Below the pieces are notes generated by a model. It was not told where the DNA came from. It did no database searches and saw nothing but the letters and a program-made list of their open reading frames with translations. The position numbers and the translations under genes were made by a program. A stretch of 64,000 bases of DNA from GCA-002708145 sp045562755. GTDB taxonomy: Bacteria; Chloroflexota; Dehalococcoidia; Lucifugimonadales; Lucifugimonadaceae. Where the stretch lies: the NCBI GenBank assembly GCA_045562755.1, contig JBJKVF010000006.1:310001-374000 (forward strand). The letters are read 5' to 3'. Position 1 is the first letter of the stretch, and every line of letters begins with the position of its first letter. Shown one piece after another: positions 44,718 to 54,162 of the stretch.

Positions 44718-45623
44718 TTGATAAATTTTAAACTACAAAAAAACCATATGCAGATAACTAATTTCAATAAATCCTATACAAAAAAATTATATGATTTTAT
44801 AAAAAATTCTAAAGCTCATGGCTATATAGATTGGGTTTTTCAATATAATTACTTTAAAAATTATGTAAATGAGTCATCTGAAAATATTATCCTCATTTTC
44901 TCTGATTTAAGCTTTGAAACCATGTCTGGATACTGCTTGGTTGAAAATAAAGAAACATTAGGATTTACACAATTAAATTTTTCCCTGATGGATGAAAATT
45001 ACTCAAATATTACAAAAATTATAAATTTTTTAATTGAAAATTCTAAAATTACAAATAATAAAATCGTTGTTACTTCAAATGAAAGAGAAAAAACATTAAG
45101 TTCTACATTAAGCGAAAATAAATGGGAGAAAGTAAGAAAATTTTATAAATTAGAAAAACGCATTGATGATGTTTTGATAAATAAAAAAATTGAAAATTTT
45201 GTTATTACTAAAATTCAAGAAAAAGATTCAAAAGAATTGACTATTTTACAAAATAAAGCATTTAATAGCCATTGGGGATACGAAAAAAACACAACATCTA
45301 AAATTCAAGCCGAAATAAGTTTAAAACATAATGATATATTTGTTACTAGAAATAATGATAGTCTAATTTTAGGTTACGTATGGATTACAAATTTAGAAAA
45401 ATATAAATCTAAAATTAATATGTTAGGTATTGAACCTGATTATCAAGGTAATGGATTAGGTAAACACCTAATTACATATGCTATAAAACATCAAAACAAA
45501 ACCGGAAAAAAGAAAATTATTTTAGATGTAGATTCCGAAAATACTAAGGCAAGAAAACTCTATGGACAACTTGGATTTATGAGATTTAAGACACTAACGT
45601 GGTGGGAAAAAAAATTATTTTAG
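44718..45623 (+). CDS. Tandem GNAT acetyltransferase, MshD-like
   Basis: About 291-301 residues. The TTG at 44718 or the ATG at 44748 (the better guess) could be the start; no strong ribosome site is seen. The C-terminal GNAT half has the acetyl-CoA motif MLGIEPDYQGNGLGKHLI and LDVDSENTKARKLYGQLGF, and its entry reads NKAFNSHWGYE, as in mycothiol synthase MshD. The N-terminal half has the same fold size but no recognisable acetyl-CoA motif. The adjacent convergent gene is an MshA-like glycosyltransferase. The mycothiol role is only a hypothesis; it may be another N-acetyltransferase. Confidence 0.65.
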   Translation: MINFKLQKNHMQITNFNKSYTKKLYDFIKNSKAHGYIDWVFQYNYFKNYVNESSENIILIFSDLSFETMSGYCLVENKETLGFTQLNFSLMDENYSNITKIINFLIENSKITNNKIVVTSNEREKTLSSTLSENKWEKVRKFYKLEKRIDDVLINKKIENFVITKIQEKDSKELTILQNKAFNSHWGYEKNTTSKIQAEISLKHNDIFVTRNNDSLILGYVWITNLEKYKSKINMLGIEPDYQGNGLGKHLITYAIKHQNKTGKKKIILDVDSENTKARKLYGQLGFMRFKTLTWWEKKLF

Positions 45624-46832
45624 CTCTTGCATGACAATCAAAATTTTATTAGCAGATTTTTCCCATGAAAATCTCTTTGAATATTCAAAAGAATTTTGGG
45701 ATAAAGATTCCAATTTAGATATATCTGGTTTTCCATTTTCTAAGTACATTGAAATTATAATATTTGAAAGATCTTCATGATTTCCGGCGTCAAATAAAAA
45801 ACCGTTAAAATTTGATCTAACTATAACACTCAGTCCACCAACATTAGAAGCTATAACTGGTTTAGAGCAAGCTAATGATTCTAGAGCAACTAAACCAAAA
45901 CTTTCATAATAACTTGGAACGATAAGTAAATCACTTCGGTTATAATATTCGTATAATTTTGTATGTTCAACACTCGGTATAAAATTTACTGACTCATAAA
46001 ATTTTTCTTCACCTAGTTTATTTTTAATTGCTTTAAGCTCTGAATCTTTATATTCTCCTCCAACTATATTTAATCTCCATAAAAGTTTTATTTTATGATT
46101 ATTAACTTTCTTCAAGGAATTAATTAATACATCTAATCCTTTTATTGATTCATTTCTACCTACAAATAACAGATCTAATTGATCAAAATTATTTTTTAAG
46201 TTTACGTATCTTTTAGCAGAATTATGAAATATATTTTTATCAACTCCTGGATAAATTACTCTTACTTTATTATTTTCTATACGAAAATTATCTACTAACC
46301 ATTTCTTTTCATGCTCAGTAAAAGCTATTACCATGTCAGATTTTTGTGAGATTACTTTTTCAGATTTTGATCTCATTGGATGATCCAATTCAGTATTCAT
46401 ATTGTAAAATTTCTTGATTGAAAAAATTGTATGAAAAGTTGTTACATGAGGTTTTTGCCACAGCTTACTTAATTCAATACCTACAATTCCCGACAACCAA
46501 TAGTGACTCCAAATATAATCATATTTAATATGATTTTCTTTTGTGAATTTACTTATTTTATAAGTAAACTCACTTAATAAACCATAGGTATCCGTTTTAG
46601 TTAATGAGGGTGCACCAGCTGGAATATGAATTACTCTCACTTTATTATTAATATTTACTATAGAAGGATCAAATAGATCATGTCTTCTAGAATAAATATC
46701 TATATAAATCTCATTCGAAATTTTTGTTAAGGACTTAGAAATTTCATTAATATAAATATTCATACCACCAACGTCCTTGGTTCCTGCCATTCTTAGCGGG
46801 CAACCATGTACACTCAGCAAAGCAATTTTCAT
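45615..46832 (-). CDS. GT4 glycosyltransferase, MshA-like
   Basis: A 405-residue GT-B enzyme. The N-terminus LSVHGCPLRMAGTKDVGGMN and the SHYWLSGIVGIELSKLW block are close to MshA (D-inositol-3-phosphate glycosyltransferase), which links GlcNAc to inositol phosphate at the start of mycothiol synthesis. The donor site is in IVPSYYESFGLVALESLACS (EX7E). Sucrose-phosphate synthase and other GT4 enzymes share these patterns, so the substrate is not fixed. It overlaps the end of the convergent GNAT gene by nine bases and lies three bases after the FemAB/CelD-like gene. Confidence 0.75.
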   Translation of the reverse strand: MKIALLSVHGCPLRMAGTKDVGGMNIYINEISKSLTKISNEIYIDIYSRRHDLFDPSIVNINNKVRVIHIPAGAPSLTKTDTYGLLSEFTYKISKFTKENHIKYDYIWSHYWLSGIVGIELSKLWQKPHVTTFHTIFSIKKFYNMNTELDHPMRSKSEKVISQKSDMVIAFTEHEKKWLVDNFRIENNKVRVIYPGVDKNIFHNSAKRYVNLKNNFDQLDLLFVGRNESIKGLDVLINSLKKVNNHKIKLLWRLNIVGGEYKDSELKAIKNKLGEEKFYESVNFIPSVEHTKLYEYYNRSDLLIVPSYYESFGLVALESLACSKPVIASNVGGLSVIVRSNFNGFLFDAGNHEDLSNIIISMYLENGKPDISKLESLSQNSFEYSKRFSWEKSANKILIVMQELK

Positions 46833-46835
46833 AAA

Positions 46836-47831
46836 TTATTTACGCTTTCCTAAAATGGTAAAAAGCCTCGTATCTTCAGCTCCGAGATGATATTTATATC
46901 TCTCATCACCTCTCATAAAATCAAAAATCTTTATATTTTGTTCAATTGATAGTTTAATAGAATATGCATGATTAATTAGACCAACAGATAATTCAGAAAA
47001 GTTTGGATCATAACCACTGTTATATAAAAAACGAGTATTATTCATTACAAAAGATAGCGATGAGGCAACTTTAGAATTTTCAAACTCTAGGAACGATAGA
47101 CGAACTAAGTCATCGCACAAGGATAAATTATCTAAAAGATCAACAAAAAAATCTTGATATTTCGGTGTTAAAAAGTTACTTTTTTCACCAGAACTTGACC
47201 TCAACAATTCAAAAAAATAGTCGATATTTTTCATAATTTCATTTTTATCAATTAACTCATAATGATCGACTTTACCTGATAAGTTTATCCTTTTTATTTT
47301 TCTCTTCAATTCATGTCTATATTTTTTTTTCAAATTAGTTAGGTAGCTTTCCCAAGAAGCTTCCAAATTAATCATTGGACAAACGTCCTCAAATTTAATA
47401 TCAAATTCCCATAAAGCATCAATATTTTCTCTACAATATTTTAGTAAATATGACTGGTCAGAAACTGACTCAAACGTAAAATTTTCTACATTGGGTATTT
47501 TACTAATTTCAGAAAAAAATTTATTTATGTCTTTAATATAGTTTTTATCTTCATATTCATTTGAATAAATTAAATCCTGATAGTCAAATAAGCTTTTATC
47601 ACCTAAAAAAGAAATCTGATCATCTTTGATTTTCATTGGAGCAATTATGTCTACTTTATCTAAACCACCAGGAAAAGATAATATACAAATTTTGTGGTTT
47701 GATCCAAAATGTTTGTACCAAATATTCTTAGTAATAAAAAGGTCGAATGGATTTTTTGGTTTAGCATATATATTAGAAGTATCTTGACTACTTGCCTTAT
47801 AGAATAACTCTATATCGTTATATTTATCCAA
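46836..47831 (-). CDS. FemAB/CelD-like GNAT acyltransferase
   Basis: A 331-residue protein of the CelD/BcsL-type acyltransferase group (PF13480-like): WESYLTNLKKKYRHELKRKI, then FELLRSSSGEKSNFLTPKYQ, and FDFMRGDERYKYHLGA at the end. These proteins join an acyl or aminoacyl group to a polysaccharide or peptide. It starts 27 bases after thrC and three bases before the MshA-like gene, so it may act with that glycosyltransferase on a cell-surface or small-molecule product. The substrate is unknown. Confidence 0.7.
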   Translation of the reverse strand: MDKYNDIELFYKASSQDTSNIYAKPKNPFDLFITKNIWYKHFGSNHKICILSFPGGLDKVDIIAPMKIKDDQISFLGDKSLFDYQDLIYSNEYEDKNYIKDINKFFSEISKIPNVENFTFESVSDQSYLLKYCRENIDALWEFDIKFEDVCPMINLEASWESYLTNLKKKYRHELKRKIKRINLSGKVDHYELIDKNEIMKNIDYFFELLRSSSGEKSNFLTPKYQDFFVDLLDNLSLCDDLVRLSFLEFENSKVASSLSFVMNNTRFLYNSGYDPNFSELSVGLINHAYSIKLSIEQNIKIFDFMRGDERYKYHLGAEDTRLFTILGKRK

Positions 47832-47857
47832 ATTAATTCCTAGTAAAATTTCTCACA

Positions 47858-48925
47858 TCATTTATTCATGAGAGATGTAATTTTGTTTCTTATCTTATTG
47901 ATATCAGATTCAACATTATGTATTTCTGATACAACTTTTGTATTAACAGTTCCAGGATCTTTTAAGCCGTTACCAGTTAATACACATACAATATTTTTCC
48001 CGCTAAAATCAAAACCTTGGCTACTTAGTTTAAGTAAACCAGCTACTGAAGCTGCAGATGATGGCTCGCAGAAAATTCCCTCTTCATTTGAGAGCTTAAA
48101 ATAGGCACTCAAAATTTCTTTGTCCTCAACCATATCAATAATTCCACCAGATTCATCTCTTGCTTTTTCTGCATTCTCCCAACTCGCAGGATTGCCGATT
48201 CTTATAGCGGTTGCAATAGTCTCAGGATTCTCCACTGGTTTGCCTGTAACGATCGGTGCAGCACCTGCTGCCTGAAAACCCATCATTTTTGGTTGTTTTT
48301 TTACTTTATTTTGATTTTTATATTCCTTAAATCCCTTCCAATATGCTGTTATATTTCCAGCATTCCCAACAGGAATAAACAAATAATCAGGAGAATCATT
48401 AATCTCATCTATTATTTCAAAAGAAGCTGTTTTTTGTCCTTCTATTCTATACGGATTAAGAGAATTAACTAAGCCGATATCAAATTCTTTTGAAATACTT
48501 ATCACTGTATTTAAAGCCTCATCAAAATTTCCATTTATTGAAATGATTTTTGCTCCATAAATCATTGCTTGGGAAAGTTTACCCGTAGCAATTTTTCCTT
48601 CAGGAATAAATACAAAAGTTTCTAAACCATATCTAGCACCATAAGCCGCAGCGGAAGCACTGGTATTACCGGTTGAGGCACAAATAATTCTTTTTTTACC
48701 TTCTTCGATAGCCTTTGAGACAGCAAAAACCATTCCTCTATCCTTGAAAGATCCAGTAGGATTGGATCCTTCTAATTTAAAACAGAGATTTTTGCAGCCA
48801 ATGTAATTTATAATTGACCGTGAACTAACTAATGGTGTATTTCCTTCCCCCATAGAAATTATAGGAGTTGAATCATTTACTGGAAGAAAATGTTTATACT
48901 TTTCTATTAGGCCAGCACTTTTCAC
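47858..48925 (-). CDS. thrC: Threonine synthase ThrC
   Basis: A 355-residue PLP enzyme. GSNPTGSFKDRGMVFAVSKA holds the PLP lysine, and ASTGNTSASAAAYGARYGL and VPVGNAGNITAYWKGFKEY are standard. It converts O-phosphohomoserine to threonine. The start is GTG at 48925, eight bases after a GGAG site; the sequence begins KSAGLIEKYKHFL. It is 30 bases after hom. No homoserine kinase (thrB) is in the window. The adjacent hom, interrupted by one base, would feed it. Confidence 0.94.
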   Translation of the reverse strand: MKSAGLIEKYKHFLPVNDSTPIISMGEGNTPLVSSRSIINYIGCKNLCFKLEGSNPTGSFKDRGMVFAVSKAIEEGKKRIICASTGNTSASAAAYGARYGLETFVFIPEGKIATGKLSQAMIYGAKIISINGNFDEALNTVISISKEFDIGLVNSLNPYRIEGQKTASFEIIDEINDSPDYLFIPVGNAGNITAYWKGFKEYKNQNKVKKQPKMMGFQAAGAAPIVTGKPVENPETIATAIRIGNPASWENAEKARDESGGIIDMVEDKEILSAYFKLSNEEGIFCEPSSAASVAGLLKLSSQGFDFSGKNIVCVLTGNGLKDPGTVNTKVVSEIHNVESDINKIRNKITSLMNK

Positions 48926-48955
48926 TTTTTTGCTCCAAACTATGTGTAAAATTAT

Positions 48956-50216
48956 TTATTTATATGATTCTACTCTAATCATACTTTCAATATTAAATAC
49001 TGATTCAAAATTAGTTATCTTTTTTATAGAAGTCTGCATATCTATTTCTTTTGAAGGATAGGTCATTATGACCAAATCAGCACTGCCATTCTCATATGAA
49101 TCTATCTGAAGTACAGATGATATACTAATATTTCTTTCACCAAATTCTTTAGTGATAGATGCAAGGACTCCCGGCTTATCTAGTACATTCAGTCTTAAAT
49201 AATACTGACAAAAATGTTTATCCATACTAGTAATTTTGTACGTTTTTTTTTGATTTATCATTAATTGAGCATCTGAACTTTGTATTTTTATAAGATCAGA
49301 TAAAACAGAGCTCGCAGTTGCTTTTGCGCCTGCCCCAGCTCCTTGGAACCATAGTGTACCAACTAAATCCCCCTCAATTTCTACCGCATTCAAAACTCCA
49401 TTAACTGAAGCCATCGGAACATAATTAGGTATCAAAGCTGGATGAACTTTTTACAAGTAAAACTTCTTCGGAATTAATACTTGCTGTAGCCAAAAGCTTT
49501 ATTGTGTAACCCAATTCATTAGCATAATCAAAATCTTTGCTCTTTATACCACTAATTCCTTCAACATATATTTGATTTAAAGGTACATCTGAATTAAAAG
49601 CTAATCTTGAAAGAATAGATATTTTATATTGAGCATCAAAACCTTCTACATCAGATGTTGGATCAGCTTCGGCATAGCCTAAATCTTGTGCTTCCTTAAG
49701 TACCTCAGACAACTCTAAATTTTCCCTAGACATTTTTGTTAAAATATAATTAGTCGTACCGTTTATTATTCCTCTAACACTCTTAAATTCATTTGCTGAT
49801 AGATCGTTTATTATTGAACTAATTATTGGTATGCCGCCTGCTACACTTGCTTCATAAAGTAAAACAACTTTATTTTTGCTAGCAAGTTCTAATAATTCTT
49901 TCCCATATTTACCCATAACTTCTTTGTTGGCTGTGATAACATTTTTTTTTGATTTAATAGATTCTCTAATATATTCATAGGCCGGGGATTCTCCACCAAT
50001 TAATTCAATTATAGTATCAATATTTTTATCTAGAAGTATATCTTGAAAATCATTAGTAACTTTTACTTTACTTAATTCAATATTTCTACTTTTATTTAAA
50101 TCTTTTACTAATATGGATGAAATATTTGTAAAAACCTCATCATAAACTGCTTTTCCCACAGTACCTAAACCAAGCAATCCAATATTTTTGTTCGAATGGG
50201 GAATAATATTTTTCAT
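48956..50216 (-). pseudogene. hom: Homoserine dehydrogenase, split by a one-base frameshift
   Basis: Two adjacent frames together make one homoserine dehydrogenase. The N-terminal piece (49425-50216) has IGLLGLGTVGKAVYDEV, NVITANKEVMGKYG and GIINGTTNYILTKM. The C-terminal piece (48956 to about 49447) has PMASVNGVLNAVEIEGDLVG and an ACT domain (YLRLNVLDKPGVLASI). They meet at GTAAAAAGTTCAT: removing one A from the five-A run (plus-strand T 49448-49452) joins VK to VHPALIPNYVP, giving about 419 residues, the normal length. All catalytic parts are present, so the interruption is a sequence error, a recent mutation, or a programmed slip. It precedes thrC. Confidence 0.9.
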
Positions 50217-50219
50217 AAA

Positions 50220-51416
50220 TTAATTCCCAGGTAAATTAGAAAAATCATACGCAACTGCTGTTGGAGTTGGTAGCAATGAGGACATCTTTACTTGCTTGTT
50301 GACCCATTCAAAAATATCACTATCAAGAACCATTTTCAGATCAAAATTTTTTCTTTCTTCATTCAAAAAAATTGTCATAGCTCTATCAACAAGTAATTCC
50401 ATATTTTCATCATCTACCTGTCTTGCTTCTGATATTTCATCAATAATAATATAACTAGACCATCTTTTTTCTTCATCATACCTAGGATTAGTAGTTACAC
50501 GAACTGGAAGTAATCTATCACCATTTTTATCCAAACCAAAAAGAAATCCGTCAAGCTGAGGATTAGTACCATATGGGAACCAACCTACCTCACCCTCATT
50601 CCTCATCTTATTTGGATCCTGAGAATGCCTCATAACAATATCTTCAATTGGGTCTCCAGCCTTGAGCTCTCTATCTATCTTTTGCTGAATTGTTTTATCA
50701 GGATTTTGCAAAATAATTTCATATATATGAACTTGCAACTGTAGTTTTGGAACTGATTGCCCAACTACTTCGCGAAGTCTTTCTCTAAACATAGATTTTT
50801 TTATGAAATCTCTAAAATCTTCTTCATTTACACCAATTTTATTTATAAATTGACGCTTTGCTTCATCTAAATTAACTTGAGCTTCCTCAGCTTGTTCAGA
50901 ATTATCTGAAGAGTTATATGAGAAAAAACCTAAAGTGCTAGCAAACCTTTCATCAACCTCTTCCTTAGATATAGATATTCCATATTTTGGTGCTAATTGA
51001 AAAGCTAATTCATTTTCTTGAAGAGTATACATTGCATCAAATAAAGAGTTTCCAACTTGAAAAGGAACGCCTAAATCCTCACTGATCCTTTGATTATATC
51101 TAATAAAATTTACTACATCTCCTCTTGAATATTCTTGATCTGCAACTCTTAAAGCCAGCTCTCTTGGCGGGAAAACATAAATTTGAAAGTAAGAATAAGC
51201 TGGTATGAGTAACAGTAAAAATACAATAATTATACCGAATAATACATAAGGTCGAAATTTAGAACTATTCTCTTTGGTCTCTCTAAGATAATCCATACGA
51301 GTTTTTTTTATGGATTGTTGAATACTTCTTTGCCCTAAGGAAAAATCCGATTTATCGTCAGTATTTCCATTTAAATCCTTTGATTTATTATCTTCTTTTT
51401 CTTCATTACTAAACAT
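50220..51416 (-). CDS. SurA/PpiC-like membrane-anchored peptidyl-prolyl isomerase
   Basis: A 398-residue protein with a cytoplasmic N-terminal region, a single membrane helix (about residues 55-77), an external SurA-N-like chaperone domain, and a parvulin domain around residues 225-345 (EIILQN, IVMRHSQDPNKMRNEGEVGW). It would aid folding of exported proteins at the outer face of the membrane. A Pro/Thr-rich tail (LLPTPTAVAYDFSNLPGN) follows. It lies 28 bases after rpsR and three before hom. Similar PpiC proteins are PrsA in Firmicutes, but this one has a membrane helix rather than a lipid anchor. Confidence 0.8.
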   Translation of the reverse strand: MFSNEEKEDNKSKDLNGNTDDKSDFSLGQRSIQQSIKKTRMDYLRETKENSSKFRPYVLFGIIIVFLLLLIPAYSYFQIYVFPPRELALRVADQEYSRGDVVNFIRYNQRISEDLGVPFQVGNSLFDAMYTLQENELAFQLAPKYGISISKEEVDERFASTLGFFSYNSSDNSEQAEEAQVNLDEAKRQFINKIGVNEEDFRDFIKKSMFRERLREVVGQSVPKLQLQVHIYEIILQNPDKTIQQKIDRELKAGDPIEDIVMRHSQDPNKMRNEGEVGWFPYGTNPQLDGFLFGLDKNGDRLLPVRVTTNPRYDEEKRWSSYIIIDEISEARQVDDENMELLVDRAMTIFLNEERKNFDLKMVLDSDIFEWVNKQVKMSSLLPTPTAVAYDFSNLPGN

Positions 51417-51444
51417 AAAATTTTGTATAAAATAAGAATAATTA

Positions 51445-51921
51445 CTATGAAGTAATATTATTATCCGTTTTTATAGATTCTTCTTTTTCTGTAGATTCTT
51501 CAGCTTTTGGAGACTCTTCTTTTTCTGTAGATTCTTCAGCTTTTGGAGACTCTTCTTTTTCTGTAGATTCTTCAGCTTTTGGAGACTCTTCTTTTTCTGT
51601 AGATTCTTCAGCTTTTGGAGAGCTCTCAATAGCATCAGAATCAGTTGATTTATCATCAAACTCAAAAATCTTCATTGGACCAGTTACTCTTTCATGCTGT
51701 GGAGCATAAGGTAAAAGAGCAAGGTATCGTGCTCTCTTTATAGCTTTAGTAACTTCTCTGTGACATTTAGCTGAATTACCCGACTTTAGTCCACTATCAA
51801 TCCTTCCACGATCAGTAATAAATTTTCTAAGCAATGAAGCATCTTTGTAGTCAACAATGTTTTCTCTGCAAAAATCATATTTTGAGCGCTTATAAGTTGG
51901 AAAATTATTTCTTCTATTCAT
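51445..51921 (-). CDS. rpsR: 30S ribosomal protein S18 with a tandem-repeat C-terminal tail
   Basis: The core (about residues 1-80) is S18: YDFCRENIVDYKD, LLRKFITDRGRI and KAIKRARYLALLPY, with Cys18 and Cys53 in places used for zinc. The start ATG 51921 has AGGAG just upstream; another ATG at 51942 overlaps ssb and is less likely. After the core, an acidic tail made of four near-identical 12-residue units (SPKAEESTEKEE, about residues 101-148) extends the protein to 158 residues, about twice the usual length. It is the last gene of rpsF-ssb-rpsR. The tail function is unknown. Confidence 0.9.
   Translation of the reverse strand: MNRRNNFPTYKRSKYDFCRENIVDYKDASLLRKFITDRGRIDSGLKSGNSAKCHREVTKAIKRARYLALLPYAPQHERVTGPMKIFEFDDKSTDSDAIESSPKAEESTEKEESPKAEESTEKEESPKAEESTEKEESPKAEESTEKEESIKTDNNITS
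51478..51620 (-). repeat. 36-bp tandem repeats encoding the S18 tail
   Basis: Four 36-bp units (starting at 51481, 51517, 51553 and 51589) run in frame and, as far as can be read, the first three are identical, while the fourth differs only at its last four bases. They encode 12-residue acidic units. Such perfect copies suggest recent expansion by slippage or unequal crossing-over. Confidence 0.9.
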
Positions 51922-51935
51922 CTGTCTCCTATTAT

Positions 51936-52382
51936 TTACCATGGCAATTCCTCAATATCTTCAGAATTATCATTACTAGCATTACCTTCATTATTGTTCA
52001 TATTATTATTCATATTATTATCACTATTAGAACTTGAAGGAGAATCTTCACCTGACTGACTACTCAAAAATACCACTCTTGTTGCATTTACTTCTAAGCT
52101 AGCTCTATTAACACCTTCTTTATCAACGTATTCACTCTTAGTTAATCTGCCTTCTACAAAAACTTTTCTTCCCTTAGTCAAATACTGATTTACAGATTCA
52201 GCTTGGCGATTCCAGGCAGTAATTCTAAACCATTCAGTTTCATTAACTGTTTCTCCATTTTGGTCTCTGTAAGTGTTATTAGTAGCTAGGCTAAATGTTG
52301 TGACCGGTGAACCAGATGAAGTATACCTCATCTCTGGATCATTCCCAACATTTCCAATTAATAATATTTGATTAAGACTCAA
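51936..52382 (-). CDS. ssb: Single-stranded DNA-binding protein SSB
   Basis: About 148 residues. The OB-fold begins SLNQILLIGNVGNDPEMRY and contains TEWFRITAWNRQAE and YLTKGRKVFVEGRLTKSEY. An Asn/Ser-rich linker leads to the acidic tip EDIEELPW, the variant of the usual DDDIPF that recruits repair and replication proteins. The TTG start at 52382 lies in the last eleven bases of rpsF and gives the normal SSB N-terminus. The rpsF-ssb-rpsR order is standard in bacteria. Confidence 0.93.
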   Translation of the reverse strand: MSLNQILLIGNVGNDPEMRYTSSGSPVTTFSLATNNTYRDQNGETVNETEWFRITAWNRQAESVNQYLTKGRKVFVEGRLTKSEYVDKEGVNRASLEVNATRVVFLSSQSGEDSPSSSNSDNNMNNNMNNNEGNASNDNSEDIEELPW

Positions 52383-52710
52383 CAGTAGTTTCCTTTTTCT
52401 TACGCTTGAATGGAACTTTTCCAAAAAGATCATCTTTTACTATAAGATATCTGATAATCCTTTGATCAAATCTAAGTGAATCATCTATATTTTTTATCTT
52501 ATCTTGAGCCATATCAAAATTAGCCTGAATATAGTAACCTTCTTCGTTTTTATTAATTGGATAAGCTAAAGTTCTTTTTCCCCAAATTTTTGTTTGAGTT
52601 GAATGAGCTTCATTAGAATTTAATAAAGTAGCAAAGTTACCTTCGGCTTCTCTTACTTCTTCTTCAGACATTTCGCCAGATAGAATACATACAATTTCAT
52701 ATTTAATCAA
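52372..52710 (-). CDS. rpsF: 30S ribosomal protein S6
   Basis: A 112-residue S6 with YEIVCILSGEMSEEEVREAE, then KIWGKRTLAYPINKNEEGYY and RFDQRIIRYLIVKDD, all family blocks. It starts at TTG, with GGTGAA ahead. It overlaps the TTG start of ssb by eleven bases. S6 binds S18 in the small subunit platform, and the two genes flank ssb. Confidence 0.95.
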   Translation of the reverse strand: MIKYEIVCILSGEMSEEEVREAEGNFATLLNSNEAHSTQTKIWGKRTLAYPINKNEEGYYIQANFDMAQDKIKNIDDSLRFDQRIIRYLIVKDDLFGKVPFKRKKKETTVES

Positions 52711-52807
52711 AATTCACCATTACCTATTTTTTTTAACCATCTTATTTTACTATCAAATAAAGAAAAATTCAGCAATATTTATAGTTTTTTCAACAAATAT
52801 TAATATA

Positions 52808-54049
52808 TTAGTTTAATCCAGGAACGATAAAATCAGCTGAAAAATTTGCAACTTTATCTTTGATCGACTTGAGTAACTTAGGATTATTATAATTTTTTAA
52901 AGATTCAAGAATAAACTCAGATACAGTTTCCATATCTTTTTCTCGCATATTCCTAGAAGTTAGTGCTGCTGTTCCAATTCGAATACCAGAAGTAACCATA
53001 GGTGATTCATTATCAAAAGGTATTGAATTTTTATTAACTACTATTCCTGAGGATAAAAGTGCTGATTCTGCACTTGAGCCTGTTAAGCCTATAGCTTTTG
53101 TATCAACAAGAATCATATGGGTGTCAGTACCTCCAGCAACTATTCTTAAACCATTCTCCGATAAAATTTTTGATAAAAATTTAGAATTCTTAATTATTTG
53201 AAAAGAATAATTCTTAAATTCATCTGACATAGCTTCCTTGAATGCTACCGCTTTTGCAGCTATTGAATTCTGCATTGGACCACCTTGCATGTTTGGAAAT
53301 ACAGCTGAATTGAATTTTTTTTCAAAACTCTTTTTCATCAGAGCTAGCGCTCCTCTTGGACCTCTAAGCGTCTTATGAGTGGTGCTAGTAACTATATCTG
53401 CGTGAGGGACAGGTGAAGGGTGGGCTCCTCCAGCTATTAAACCAGATATATGAGCCATATCGGCTAATAGTAAAGCTCCAACAGAATCAGCTATTAATTT
53501 AAACTTTTCAAAGTCAACACTAAGTGGATAGGCTGTGAATCCTGCAATTATAAGTTTTGGTTTATTTTCATCAGCAATTTTCTGCAAATTATTAAAATCT
53601 AGAGACTCTGTATCTCTATCAACACCGTATGAAATGAAATTATAGAGTTTTCCAGAAAAATTTACCTTCGAACCATGAGTTAAATGACCTCCATGATCAA
53701 GAGACATCCCCATAATTGTATCTCCTGGACTACACATAGCAAAAAAAGCTGCCATATTAGCCTGTGAACCAGAGTGAGCTTGAACATTGGCTGATTCAGC
53801 ATTAAATAAAAATTTAGCTCTTTCAATTGCTAAATTTTCGGAAATATCAACATTTTCACATCCAGCATAATATCTTTTGCCTGGGTAGCCTTCTGAATAT
53901 TTATTTGTCAAAATCGAGCCTGTAGCTTCAAGAACAGCAGAACTAGCATAATTTTCAGATGCAATCATAACTAACTGTTCCCTTTGGCGTTTTTTTTCAC
54001 TCTCAATTACAGCATAAATTTCTGAGTCCGATCGCACTAAATTTGTCAT
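52808..54049 (-). CDS. glyA: Serine hydroxymethyltransferase GlyA
   Basis: A 413-residue PLP enzyme with the PLP lysine in TSTTHKTLRGPRGAL, and family blocks SENYASSAVLEATGSILTNK, YSEGYPGKRYYAGC and AHSGSQANMAAFFAMCSPGD. It makes glycine and methylene-tetrahydrofolate from serine. GAGG precedes the ATG. The gene is 97 bases from rpsF and divergent from the PIG-L gene. It is a normal-length protein. Confidence 0.97.
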   Translation of the reverse strand: MTNLVRSDSEIYAVIESEKKRQREQLVMIASENYASSAVLEATGSILTNKYSEGYPGKRYYAGCENVDISENLAIERAKFLFNAESANVQAHSGSQANMAAFFAMCSPGDTIMGMSLDHGGHLTHGSKVNFSGKLYNFISYGVDRDTESLDFNNLQKIADENKPKLIIAGFTAYPLSVDFEKFKLIADSVGALLLADMAHISGLIAGGAHPSPVPHADIVTSTTHKTLRGPRGALALMKKSFEKKFNSAVFPNMQGGPMQNSIAAKAVAFKEAMSDEFKNYSFQIIKNSKFLSKILSENGLRIVAGGTDTHMILVDTKAIGLTGSSAESALLSSGIVVNKNSIPFDNESPMVTSGIRIGTAALTSRNMREKDMETVSEFILESLKNYNNPKLLKSIKDKVANFSADFIVPGLN

Positions 54050-54162
54050 TGTCCAACCTCATATTAGTCATTTTATAGCTTAGAAAAACGTTTAAAGTAT
54101 TTACATTTAATTTTATTATATTGAAAATTTACATAAGTAATTGAAAAATTAGAGGAATAAAT

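Noticed and set aside
48956..50216. Two separate genes for a small NAD enzyme and an ACT protein
   Set aside because: The two frames join exactly into one conserved homoserine dehydrogenase after one base is removed, so they are a single gene.
51478..51620. CRISPR or mobile repeat in rpsR
   Set aside because: The 36-bp units are contiguous, in frame and code for protein; there are no spacers.
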